NCBI GenBank assembly: GCA_024635735.1
Contig: JAGXII010000124.1
Location: 1-21,698 of the forward strand
Reading direction: 5' to 3'
DNA length: 21,698 nt
Source of the DNA: Christiangramia sp.
GTDB taxonomy: Bacteria; Bacteroidota; Bacteroidia; Flavobacteriales; Flavobacteriaceae
Each line of letters opens with the position of its first letter. The stretch's first letter is position 1. The notes beneath the pieces are model-generated. The model saw only the letters and a program-made list of their open reading frames with translations, was not told the DNA's origin and ran no database searches. Positions 7,268 through 15,180 of this stretch are shown in pieces. Position numbers and translations under genes: made by a program.

Positions 7268-7780
7268 TTATAAACATTATATATCATATTAATCATTTCT
7301 TCTTTTTATAAAAATTTAAATGTTGTTATATGATGGTGTGTTAATTTGTAGAACAATTTTATTCAATTGTATTTGGAATTTTGATTGTGATTATTTGATA
7401 ACAGGTTGTTAACACAGTACTAAAATTCTAAGTAATTGATATTCTTACGTTTTTAAGATTCTCTTAACATAAGTTCATAAAATACTTTTAATACTTTTTA
7501 TTGATAAGTTTAATATTAACCGTTGTCAACAACCTGTTTTTATATGCTTATAAGTAGGTGAAAATTTTCATACTTATAATTTGATTTATTCAGTTAATAG
7601 TTGGTATTGTTATTATTTTCTTAAAAAACAAATTTCTTTATGATTAATTCATCATAGGTTTTACACAAAACCATGTCAATAACCAGAGCCTGATAACTAA
7701 GCTTTTACATAAACTAATTAACAATAGAAAATTGTAGGCTTAATCCATCTCTTTTTTAACTTTGCCAGAAACATACAATT
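7268..7780. other. 513-bp AT-rich, repeat-bearing noncoding region
   Basis: No credible gene is seen on either strand. By hand count 7321-7740 is about 23% G+C, far below the surrounding genes. It holds an inverted pair AACAGGTTGTT (7400-7410) and AACAACCTGTT (7528-7538), and an almost perfect 32-nt palindrome at 7548-7579 centred on AAAATTTT. It also has ACAATT/AATTGT at 7353-7370, a tandem 9-mer AATACTTTT at 7481-7498, the palindrome TTTTTATAAAAA at 7303-7314, and one DnaA-box-like TTTTACACA at 7659-7667. The rpiB promoter occupies its right end. Function unknown; see findings. Confidence 0.6.
7732..7764 (+). promoter_or_regulatory. Bacteroidota-type promoter of rpiB
   Basis: TTG at 7732-7734 and TAACTTTG at 7757-7764 are 22 nt apart, matching TTG-N17-23-TAnnTTTG. 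The -7 element ends 16 nt before the rpiB ATG, implying a short leader and co-transcription of the downstream acetyltransferase gene. Confidence 0.65.
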
Positions 7781-8221
7781 ATGAAAATCTCTATAGGAAA
7801 CGATCATGCCGGTACCGATTATAAACAATTGATCCAGGATAAACTGGAAGAAATGGGCCACACGGTAACTAATTATGGAACAGATAGCGAATCCAGTGTA
7901 GACTATCCTGACTTTGTTCATCCTGTTGCTGAAGATGTTGAAAATGGAAAAGCAGATATTGGTGTTATTATCTGTGGGAGTGGGAACGGTGCGAATATGA
8001 CCGCTAATAAACACCAGGGTGTAAGGTCTGCATTATGCTGGAATGTAGAAATTGCTAAACTGGCCCGGGAACATAATAATGCTAATATCTTAAGTATTCC
8101 TGCGAGATTCGTTTCTAAGGAACTTGCTGTTGAAATGTTGGAAGCTTTTGTGAATACTGAGTTTGAAGGAGGAAGACATCAAAGAAGGGTAGATAAGATT
8201 CCGGCAAAAAAGTATTGTTAA
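7781..8221 (+). CDS. rpiB: Ribose-5-phosphate isomerase B
   Basis: Interconverts ribose 5-phosphate and ribulose 5-phosphate in the non-oxidative pentose phosphate pathway. The 146-residue length is normal for the RpiB/LacAB family. Conserved features are the N-terminal GNDHAG (Asp8-His9), YPDFV at 42-46, the active-site loop ICGSGNGANMTANK with catalytic Cys65, AREHNNANIL with His98, and GRHQRRVDKI near 131-140 with phosphate-binding residues. The presence of the Cys and His residues favours RpiB over a galactose-6-phosphate isomerase subunit. It is the first gene of a two-gene unit, with the acetyltransferase start 6 nt downstream, and has a well-formed promoter. Confidence 0.95.
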   Translation: MKISIGNDHAGTDYKQLIQDKLEEMGHTVTNYGTDSESSVDYPDFVHPVAEDVENGKADIGVIICGSGNGANMTANKHQGVRSALCWNVEIAKLAREHNNANILSIPARFVSKELAVEMLEAFVNTEFEGGRHQRRVDKIPAKKYC

Positions 8222-8227
8222 TAACCT

Positions 8228-8677
8228 ATGGCTGATTTAAAAATAGAGGTTAAAATATTCAAGGATCTTGATATTGATGAACTTTATGATCTTTTACAAT
8301 TAAGGTCTGAGGTCTTTGTGGTGGAACAGGATTGTGTTTACCAGGATATAGATGGAAAAGACAAGGAAGCCCTGCATATATTAGGATTCAAAAATGATAA
8401 AATTGTTGCTTATACCCGTTGTTTTAAACCGGGTTATTATTTTAAAGAAGCGGCCATCGGCAGGGTGGTAGTAAAAGATTCTGAAAGGAGTTTTGGTTAT
8501 GGACATGATATTATGAAAGCTTCTCAGCAGGCTATTTCAGAATACTATAAAACCACCAATATTAAACTATCTGCCCAGCAATATCTTATTAATTTCTATG
8601 AAACCCACGGTTATAAAACTACCGGAGAAGGATATCTGGAAGACGGTATTCCACATATCGCAATGGTTAGGGAGTAA
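8228..8677 (+). CDS. ElaA-like GNAT family N-acetyltransferase
   Basis: A 149-residue GNAT-fold protein. LRSEVFVVEQDCVYQDIDGKD (split at about 25-45) is the hallmark N-terminal block of the ElaA subfamily. IGRVVVKDSERSFGYG forms beta-strand 4 and the acetyl-CoA pyrophosphate loop (Arg87, Gly90, Gly92). INFYETHGYKTTGEGYLEDGIPH is the typical ElaA C-terminal region. The substrate of ElaA proteins is unknown. The gene is 6 nt after rpiB and surely co-transcribed. Its 3' end overlaps the convergent hydroxylase-like gene by 11 nt, leaving no room for a dedicated terminator. Confidence 0.88.
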   Translation: MADLKIEVKIFKDLDIDELYDLLQLRSEVFVVEQDCVYQDIDGKDKEALHILGFKNDKIVAYTRCFKPGYYFKEAAIGRVVVKDSERSFGYGHDIMKASQQAISEYYKTTNIKLSAQQYLINFYETHGYKTTGEGYLEDGIPHIAMVRE

Positions 8678-9500
8678 TCTTTTTTTTTGACTTTACAGAT
8701 CTGTTAAAAGGAATACCCAGCTGATACCCTATATGATCGGCAGTACTTTCATCCTCGACGACATCAATTCCATATCGAATTTTATTAACGTCATCATATA
8801 AAAAGGTTCCAAATAAGCGATCCCATATACTCAACATATTTCCATAATTACTATCAGTCCAGGGAAGCTGATAATGATGATGGAATTTATGCATATCTGG
8901 AGTTACTATTATATAACTTAAAACCTTATCCAGCCTCTTGGGTAAGCTGATATTTGCATGGGTAAAATAGGTGAAAAATACGCTAAGGATGCGGTAGAAA
9001 AGATAGAATGCCACCGGCATTCCCATAATTATAACTGCTATTAAAGCAAAAGATTCTCTAATTAAAAAATCAAAAGGATGGTGTCTTGTTCCGGTAGTGG
9101 TATCCACATAGAGATCGCTATGATGTACAATATGTAATCTCCACATCCATTTTATTTTATGAAGAAGAAAATGAACAAAATACTGAGCGATCAGGTCAAG
9201 TACTAAAATAGAAAGAAGAAGTTCCATCCAGACCGGAATTTCAATAAGCTGTAGTAAACCGAAATTTGAATTATTCAGCCAGATAAAAACTCCTGCTGTA
9301 AGTATACCAAAACCTACATTTATTAGCATTACAAAACCCAGTAGAATAAAATTAGTAAGGGCGTGTTTCCATTTATGATACCTGAACTTTACGAGTGCGT
9401 AATAACCTTCCAGAATCCAGAAGCCTCCAAGTATAAGAACAATCCAGGAAAATTTTTGCCATACAGGCATATTTTCAAAAAATAAAAGAAACGCTTCCAC
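8667..9500 (-). CDS. Sterol desaturase / fatty acid hydroxylase family membrane protein
   Basis: A 277-residue integral membrane di-iron protein of the fatty acid hydroxylase superfamily. Hydrophobic segments lie at about 17-36, 48-74, 90-110 and 148-178. The eight-histidine type iron motifs are visible: HFLLH (110-114), HIVHH (123-127), a RHHPFD segment (139-144) and HKFHHH (204-209), followed by TDSNYGNMLSIWDRLFGT, which is characteristic of the family. Members hydroxylate or desaturate lipids or carotenoids using O2; the substrate is not evident. It lies 7 nt after the S41 protease gene and is the last gene of the rnpA operon. It converges with the acetyltransferase gene with an 11-nt overlap. 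Confidence 0.9.
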   Translation of the reverse strand: MEAFLLFFENMPVWQKFSWIVLILGGFWILEGYYALVKFRYHKWKHALTNFILLGFVMLINVGFGILTAGVFIWLNNSNFGLLQLIEIPVWMELLLSILVLDLIAQYFVHFLLHKIKWMWRLHIVHHSDLYVDTTTGTRHHPFDFLIRESFALIAVIIMGMPVAFYLFYRILSVFFTYFTHANISLPKRLDKVLSYIIVTPDMHKFHHHYQLPWTDSNYGNMLSIWDRLFGTFLYDDVNKIRYGIDVVEDESTADHIGYQLGIPFNRSVKSKKKITP

Positions 9501-9507
9501 TCCTCTC

Positions 9508-11142
9508 CTATTTTAAAATTTTAGAATATTCAGAAGGATTATTAAGGATGGATTTCGCCTTCAGGATCTCAGGATTACTTAATGTGTAATATTCATATAA
9601 TCCTTCCTTATAAAAGTATCTTTTAATGATTTCATCAGTCAAAAGACTAACTATTTCAGGTTTTTTGTCCTGCAGTTCCTGTTTTTTAAAAGTATTAATC
9701 TGGCTTCGGATCCTGGAAACGTCTGAAGCTATTTTTGCTTTTAATTCTTCATCTTCCGCGGTATCCATCATTTTATCAAGTTCTGTTTCGGTATTTGTTT
9801 TATACTCAAAATCTGAACTTTCCAGAAACTTTTTAAAATCATTAAAATCTGAATCTGAAAAATTAAACTGCTTAGGATTGCTTAATTCATGTGAATAGTA
9901 ATATTTAGTAGCGAAATCGAAGAGAGCATCCTGAATGAGTAATGATTGAGTGATATCGCTATATTCAGAAGTTTCTAGTTTTACATCAGGCAGAATTCCA
10001 CAACCGTCATATACTTTGCGACCGTTGCGCGTGTTGAATTGATTATAATCTTCTACTTTGGTTCTTATAGCCTTTCCGTTTTCATCTCTTTGCCTGTAAT
10101 CCAGCGCCTGTATACATCTTCCGCTAGGAGTATAATAACGGGAAATAGTGATCTTTAACTGAGTTCCATAGGCAAGTTCTTTTGGACGTTGAACAAGTCC
10201 TTTTCCAAAACTTCTGGCACCCACAATAACTCCACGATCAAGATCCTGTATGGCTCCGGCTACAATTTCACTTGCTGAAGCACTTCTACCGTTCACTAAA
10301 ACCACTAAGGGAATTTTAGTATCTATAGGTTCTTTTTGAGTGTAATATTCCCGGTTATATTTTTCGATGATCGATTTTGTAGTTACGATAAGTTCTCCCT
10401 GAGGTAGAAAAATATTAGAAATATTTATTGCCTCGTTTAAAAGTCCGCCGGGATTCCCGCGTAGGTCCAGGATAATTTTATCGGCTCCCTGATTTTTTAA
10501 ATCTTTTAAAGCTCTGGCCACTTCAGAGGAAGCTTTGGCATTGAATCTTGAAAGAACAATGTAACCAGATTTATCATCCAGTAATTTGTAAAATGGAACG
10601 GCATTCAATTCCACAGCACTTCTTTTCAGCGAGGTGGTTTTTAGTTCCCCCTGGCGGCGATATGTGATCTCAATGTTGCTATCAGGAGAGCCATTAAGCA
10701 ATTCTCCCGCATCTTCATTAAAATCGGCGATATTGATATTACCAATCTTAATAATTTCATCTCCGGCCTTTAATCCGGCATTATCGGCTGGATAATCTTT
10801 ATAAGGTTCAACAATGGTAAGGGATTCTGGACCTGACTTTACAAGGGCGCCAATTCCGGTATATTCTCCCGCATTATTTATTCTCGCAGCCTCCACATCC
10901 TGTTCATTCCAGTAATTGGTATATGGATCAAGATCTGTGAGCATAGATTTTATTGCGGTATCCATGAGTGCCGCGGGATTGGTTTCATCCACATAATTCA
11001 TGTTTATTTCCTTGAATAAGGTGGTGAAAATTTCAATTTGCTTGGCGATTTCAAAAAAATCTGATTTGAAACTAACCGTCCCTATAAAAATTCCGATTAG
11101 AACAACCGGAAGAATTATTTTTCTAGCTATTCGATTTTTCAT
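9508..11142 (-). CDS. S41 family C-terminal processing peptidase (CtpA/Prc-like)
   Basis: A 544-residue periplasmic serine protease anchored or exported by an N-terminal hydrophobic segment (about 9-26). A conserved S41 N-terminal region (about 35-85) is followed by a PDZ domain (about 88-165) and the S41 catalytic core (about 170-345). The catalytic dyad is Ser289 in NGRSASASE and Lys314 in RSFGKGLVQ, 25 residues apart as in E. coli Prc; ILDLRGNPGG (224-233) is also typical. A charged, mostly helical C-terminal extension of about 150 residues follows. The gene overlaps the end of rnpA by 20 nt and precedes the hydroxylase-like gene by 7 nt. Family members trim the C-termini of envelope proteins; targets here are unknown. 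Confidence 0.93.
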   Translation of the reverse strand: MKNRIARKIILPVVLIGIFIGTVSFKSDFFEIAKQIEIFTTLFKEINMNYVDETNPAALMDTAIKSMLTDLDPYTNYWNEQDVEAARINNAGEYTGIGALVKSGPESLTIVEPYKDYPADNAGLKAGDEIIKIGNINIADFNEDAGELLNGSPDSNIEITYRRQGELKTTSLKRSAVELNAVPFYKLLDDKSGYIVLSRFNAKASSEVARALKDLKNQGADKIILDLRGNPGGLLNEAINISNIFLPQGELIVTTKSIIEKYNREYYTQKEPIDTKIPLVVLVNGRSASASEIVAGAIQDLDRGVIVGARSFGKGLVQRPKELAYGTQLKITISRYYTPSGRCIQALDYRQRDENGKAIRTKVEDYNQFNTRNGRKVYDGCGILPDVKLETSEYSDITQSLLIQDALFDFATKYYYSHELSNPKQFNFSDSDFNDFKKFLESSDFEYKTNTETELDKMMDTAEDEELKAKIASDVSRIRSQINTFKKQELQDKKPEIVSLLTDEIIKRYFYKEGLYEYYTLSNPEILKAKSILNNPSEYSKILK

Positions 11143-11515
11143 GATGTAAATGTTTTTCCCTGAATTTCTCCAGAATATTTTTCATACTCCCTTCCAGCTT
11201 TTCATAAGTCAATTCGTCCCTTGAAATATAAATAAACATAAAGGCCTGTGAAGAAGATAAATCTTTGGTTAAAAGGTACTTATTTTTTCTGAAAACTTCA
11301 CGCATTAGTCTTTTAATCCTATTGCGATTTACGGCATTTTTCACCAGCTTTTTAGGAACCGAAACACCTGTTTTAAGCTCAACCGATTCCTCGTGTTCAA
11401 TGGGAAGATATACCAGTTTTAAAGGAAATGACTTTATACTTTTGCCTTCCAGGAATAGTTTATCTATAAGCTTCTTGCTTCTTAATTTATTTGATCTTCC
11501 AAAACGCTCGTCCAT
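11123..11515 (-). CDS. rnpA: Ribonuclease P protein component
   Basis: A 130-residue basic protein that binds the catalytic P RNA and helps mature the 5' ends of tRNAs. The signature is KNAVNRNRIKRLMREVFR at about 60-77, including the RNR motif that contacts P RNA. The N-terminal NKLRSKKLIDKLFLEGKS and the central GVSVPKKLVKNAV also fit. The start gives a slightly short N-terminus. A TACTTTTG -7-like element sits only 5 nt before the ATG (11520-11527, minus), so transcription might begin almost at the start codon. The canonical rpmH neighbour is absent: upstream is an M1 peptidase gene with a terminator, and downstream the S41 protease gene overlaps it. Confidence 0.94.
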   Translation of the reverse strand: MDERFGRSNKLRSKKLIDKLFLEGKSIKSFPLKLVYLPIEHEESVELKTGVSVPKKLVKNAVNRNRIKRLMREVFRKNKYLLTKDLSSSQAFMFIYISRDELTYEKLEGSMKNILEKFREKHLHHEKSNS

Positions 11516-11542
11516 ATTTCAAAAGTAAGCATCCTGTGAATT

Positions 11543-11570
11543 AAAAAACCCTTTCGGTTAAGAAAGGGTT
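11543..11570 (-). terminator. Terminator of the MBL/S8/M1 operon
   Basis: A perfect 9-bp stem, AACCCTTTC (11547-11555) with GAAAGGGTT (11562-11570), has a 6-nt loop. On the minus strand it runs into six T (11543-11548). It sits about 25 nt past the M1 peptidase stop and just before rnpA, insulating rnpA from the hydrolase operon. Confidence 0.88.
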
Positions 11571-11593
11571 TTAAAATAATATTTGGAGAAAGC

Positions 11594-13483
11594 TTAATTA
11601 TCTGAATCTGTATTCTCTTTAGAGTCTGCTTTCCATGTATTATTGCTTCGGTCTATATCTGCCATAAGCCCGGTATCATCGATCACTATTTTGGAAACAT
11701 TTCCTTTAGTAATCTCCATTTTATATTCCGGAAATGCCCAGGCCCAGTCTTTAGCGACGGTTCTATTGTCATCGTTTAAAGCCGGTTTTTCCCAGCGCAT
11801 CATTCGCAATGGAACATAATATGTTTCTTCAGAGCCATCTGCGAAAGTAACCTGTATATCAAGAGGCATTGGCATCAGGCCAATTCTTTCAAGATTAACA
11901 ACTGTTTTTTCACCAGATTTTTCTACAGATTTAATTCCATAATCTATAGTATTCGTGGTGCGGGTCCAGTCGTTAAGATACCAGCTTAGTTCTGCTCCAC
12001 TTACCTTTTCAGCTACTCTTATAAAATCGTTAGGCGTGGGATGTTTAAATTTCCATTCGTCATAATAACGGTTAAGAGTTTTTGCCAGATTATCAGGGCC
12101 AATAATATATCCAAGCTGAGCAAGGAAAACACTTCCCTTGCTATAGGCAGCTATAGAATAGGCTACATTTAGATCGTAACGGTCACTATGGGTGGTCATT
12201 GGTTGCTCTTTTCCAGACTGCACTATATAATTATAACCTCTGTAAGAACCAGACCATGTATTTTCACTTTCGCGGCCTGCTATTGTTTGCTGTGCTAAAG
12301 CCGAAATATAACTAGTGAATCCTTCATCCATCCATGGGTGTTCAGATTCGTTTGTTCCCAGTAATTGTTGAAACCAGGAATGTGCAAATTCGTGAGCTGT
12401 TGTTCCCATCAGGCTTCCGTAGTCCTCGCCACCGGTAATAAGGGTACAGTTGGCATATTCCATTCCGCCATCTCCTCCCTGGATTACAGAATATTGTTCC
12501 CATGGATAAGGTCCTATATGCTCGTTATAGAACTTTAATAATTCAGCAGTTTTGGGCTGAATATTTTTCCAGTTATCAACCACTTTAGGATCATTCATAT
12601 ATAGAAAATGAAGGGTTACTCCACTTTCAGTTTCCATGGAATCATGAATAAATTCAGGGTCTGCGGCCCAGGCAAAATCATGAACATTATGAGCTTTGAA
12701 ATGCCAGGTAAGCGTTTTTCCTTTCGGTTTTTTTACTTCAGTTCCTTCTTTTTCATATCCGTATCCTATTTCATTTGGATTCTGAAGCACTCCGGTTCCT
12801 CCAAGAATATAATTTCTATCTATGGTAATCTTTACATCAAAATCTCCCCATACACCGTGAAACTCACGGGCGATATATGGATCTGCATGCCAGCCTTCAA
12901 AATCATACTCGGCTAACTTTGGATACCACTGAGTCATGGAAAGGTCTACTCCATCATTATTATTTCTTCCCGATCTTCTAATTTGTTCAGGAACCTGTCC
13001 TTCAAACTCCATTTTGAAAGTAGTCTTTTCTCCAGGTAGAATATCTTTTCCAAGTTCTACCACTAAAATGGTTCCTTCCTCCTGAAAGTCAAGGGAGTTT
13101 CCATCCTGTTTCAGAGATTTCACCTTAAGATATCCAATTTGGTCCGGTGTAAGTTTTGTGATTCGGCTTTCATATTGCGGTTCTTCGCGGGTTCCTTTAT
13201 TGTTAACCATTCTTGAATCAGGATCTGCAATATTTTCCAGCCTGGCATTCATTTCACTTTCCGGCTGAAAGGCATTATTGAATAAATGATAGAAAACGCG
13301 ATGTAATGTATCGGGAGAATTATTGGTATAGGTTAACTCCTGTGTACCGGTGTAACGAAAATTCGTTACATCCATATTTACGTCCATCTTATAATCTACG
13401 TGCTGTTGCCAGTAAGGCGTATTGTTCTGCGCCTGAGCGAAGACTGTGGTTAATAAAATTAAACTGAAAACTATTTTCTTCAT
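11594..13483 (-). CDS. Secreted M1 family (gluzincin) metallopeptidase
   Basis: A 629-residue zinc aminopeptidase-type enzyme with an N-terminal signal peptide (about 1-19, ending AQA). The catalytic zinc site is HEFAH at 364-368 with the third ligand Glu387 in WMDEGF, exactly the HExxH-18-E spacing of M1 enzymes. The exopeptidase motif appears as GGMEYAN (339-345) rather than the common GAMEN, as is frequent in Bacteroidota M1 paralogues. Tyr447 in AAYSKGS is a candidate transition-state tyrosine. No C-terminal type IX secretion domain is obvious; the protein ends in a short acidic tail. Its start is 2 nt after the S8 gene's stop and it is the last gene of the hydrolase operon. A periplasmic role in peptide breakdown is inferred. 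Confidence 0.93.
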   Translation of the reverse strand: MKKIVFSLILLTTVFAQAQNNTPYWQQHVDYKMDVNMDVTNFRYTGTQELTYTNNSPDTLHRVFYHLFNNAFQPESEMNARLENIADPDSRMVNNKGTREEPQYESRITKLTPDQIGYLKVKSLKQDGNSLDFQEEGTILVVELGKDILPGEKTTFKMEFEGQVPEQIRRSGRNNNDGVDLSMTQWYPKLAEYDFEGWHADPYIAREFHGVWGDFDVKITIDRNYILGGTGVLQNPNEIGYGYEKEGTEVKKPKGKTLTWHFKAHNVHDFAWAADPEFIHDSMETESGVTLHFLYMNDPKVVDNWKNIQPKTAELLKFYNEHIGPYPWEQYSVIQGGDGGMEYANCTLITGGEDYGSLMGTTAHEFAHSWFQQLLGTNESEHPWMDEGFTSYISALAQQTIAGRESENTWSGSYRGYNYIVQSGKEQPMTTHSDRYDLNVAYSIAAYSKGSVFLAQLGYIIGPDNLAKTLNRYYDEWKFKHPTPNDFIRVAEKVSGAELSWYLNDWTRTTNTIDYGIKSVEKSGEKTVVNLERIGLMPMPLDIQVTFADGSEETYYVPLRMMRWEKPALNDDNRTVAKDWAWAFPEYKMEITKGNVSKIVIDDTGLMADIDRSNNTWKADSKENTDSDN

Positions 13484-13485
13484 TC

Positions 13486-15171
13486 TTATTGATTTTTTGC
13501 GATTTGGTCGGCTAATATTAAAGCATTATAAAGATTTGCCATCTTTCCTGAAGATGATAATTTATTAAATTTTTGGGTATTATTACGGTCTCCGGCAACG
13601 ATAACCGTAGCTCCTGTTGAAAGGCCACTGTCCATAATAATTTGTTTCACCTGTCCTGCGCTTAATTTTGGATAAAATCCTCTAATAATTGCAGCTATAC
13701 CTGCAACTTCTGGTGAAGCCATGGAAGTACCCTGTAAATATTCGTAAGTGTTATTTGGAGTAGTTGACCAGATCTTTGAACCCGGAGCGAAAATATCTAC
13801 GTTAGATTTTCCAACATTAGAATAGCCAGCAACCAAACCAGATCCATATTCGTAGTTTAAAGCTCCAACGGTCAAGAAATTATCTGAAATCTCCTGAGGA
13901 TTATCTGGCATTTGATCGTTTGGATAAACCATTTTCTGGTCAAGATTCAAGCCTTCATTTCCTGCAGCATTAACGATCAAAACGTCCTTTTGGGCTGCAT
14001 ATTTAATGGCGTCTCTAACCCATTCAGGATTTGTGGAATAATATTTACCAAAGCTGGTATTAATCACTTTTGCACCATTGTCAACTGCATACCTTATTCC
14101 AAGAGCAATATCTTTATCATATTCATCTCCATTTGGAACTGCTCTTACTACCAGAATCTTCGCATTGGATGCGATTCCTTTAATTCCAATATTATTATCC
14201 CGTTGCGCCGCAATGATTCCTGCAACATGAGTCCCGTGCTTAATATTTTCTTTAGATTTTTCCGGGCCCATTACCTGATTATTTCCATAATTACGATCGG
14301 TAATATCGTATGGGTCATCTCCGGTTTTTACTCTTTCGTTAAGGTCAAAGTTCAAATGTGTGTTCAGCCTGTCCTTGTAATAATCAATTTCTTCCTGGAT
14401 TAATTCCATGACATGCGGTATATTTTCATCTACCTGGTTCTGCATTTGGGTTATTATATATTTATAACGCTGCATTCCCTGTGTAAGCGGCTTGTAATCT
14501 GAAACCTGCTCCTTGGTATAATTCTCGGTTTTAAGTTCTTTTGAGATCGCCTGATGAGCTTCCTGAACCTGATTTAATATCTCTTTAGTTTGATCTCTGT
14601 TTTGAATTATTTCCTGATGCTCTTTTTCATATTCAGCTTTTGTTTCGAGATAAAGATTATATTCTTCTCTGTCTGCAGTACTAATGCTGCTTTCAGATTT
14701 CCCGTCATATTTAGGTTTTAGTTTTCTTAAGATTCTAACATACTCAAGATTTTCATCTACTTCATCTCCTAAAAAGTTCCATCCGTGAATATCGTCTATA
14801 TAGCCATTACTATCATCGTCTTTTCCATTACCTGGAACTTCATCGGTATTGGTCCATATGGAGTTCTTAAGATCTTCATGCTCTATATCCACGCCGCTAT
14901 CTACAACTCCTACAATGACAGTAGAAGGCTTTGAGTTTTTAATAATTTCGGTGTATGCCTTATTAACACTCATCCCGGGAATGGTATCGGAAGCAAGATC
15001 TTTTGCCGGCCAATTTTTTAATTCGGCTTCTGAAAGATCCCGAACCTTTAACGGAATCGAGTCGATTTTCTCTATAGGAGTAGAAAGAATTTTAGGAGCT
15101 GTTGAGCTACAACTGGTGATTAAGCCTGCAGCAAATAATGCTAATAAAGGCTTATAAATAGGGATTCTCAT
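13486..15171 (-). CDS. S8 family (subtilisin-like) serine peptidase lipoprotein
   Basis: A 561-residue subtilase. Residues 1-21 are a lipoprotein signal with lipobox LITSC (Cys21), so it is probably membrane-anchored. The triad is Asp91 in VGVVDSGVD (DSG instead of the usual DTG), His312 in HGTHVAGIIA, and Ser483 in GTSMASP; Asn405 in NAAGNEG is the oxyanion residue. About 220 residues separate Asp and His, far more than in classical subtilisins (about 30-40). The insertion at roughly 140-290 is charged, Glu/Lys/Gln-rich and likely coiled coil. GNGKDDDSNGYIDDIHG after the Asp resembles a calcium-binding loop. No propeptide inhibitor domain is evident. It is the middle gene of the operon, 9 nt after the MBL gene and 2 nt before the M1 gene. 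Confidence 0.92.
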   Translation of the reverse strand: MRIPIYKPLLALFAAGLITSCSSTAPKILSTPIEKIDSIPLKVRDLSEAELKNWPAKDLASDTIPGMSVNKAYTEIIKNSKPSTVIVGVVDSGVDIEHEDLKNSIWTNTDEVPGNGKDDDSNGYIDDIHGWNFLGDEVDENLEYVRILRKLKPKYDGKSESSISTADREEYNLYLETKAEYEKEHQEIIQNRDQTKEILNQVQEAHQAISKELKTENYTKEQVSDYKPLTQGMQRYKYIITQMQNQVDENIPHVMELIQEEIDYYKDRLNTHLNFDLNERVKTGDDPYDITDRNYGNNQVMGPEKSKENIKHGTHVAGIIAAQRDNNIGIKGIASNAKILVVRAVPNGDEYDKDIALGIRYAVDNGAKVINTSFGKYYSTNPEWVRDAIKYAAQKDVLIVNAAGNEGLNLDQKMVYPNDQMPDNPQEISDNFLTVGALNYEYGSGLVAGYSNVGKSNVDIFAPGSKIWSTTPNNTYEYLQGTSMASPEVAGIAAIIRGFYPKLSAGQVKQIIMDSGLSTGATVIVAGDRNNTQKFNKLSSSGKMANLYNALILADQIAKNQ

Positions 15172-15180
15172 AAAGTTATT

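Noticed and set aside
7268..7780. Firm annotation as chromosomal oriC
   Set aside because: Only one DnaA-box-like 9-mer at 8/9 match was found, with no cluster of TTATNCACA sites and no dnaA or dnaN gene nearby. Hand-sampled base skew does not change sign here. Kept as a hypothesis only.
11594..13483. Type IX secretion C-terminal sorting domain on the M1 peptidase
   Set aside because: The C-terminus is a beta-rich M1-type end followed by a short acidic tail; no typical sorting-domain motif or basic terminus was seen.
13912..14403. 163-codon plus-strand open frame opposite the S8 peptidase gene
   Set aside because: It lies wholly antisense to a gene with an intact catalytic triad, and its translation is Ile/Cys/Phe-rich with no recognisable motif, as expected from the complement of a coding region. 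Other long antisense frames (for example 1870-2223, 16557-16865) were dropped for the same reason.
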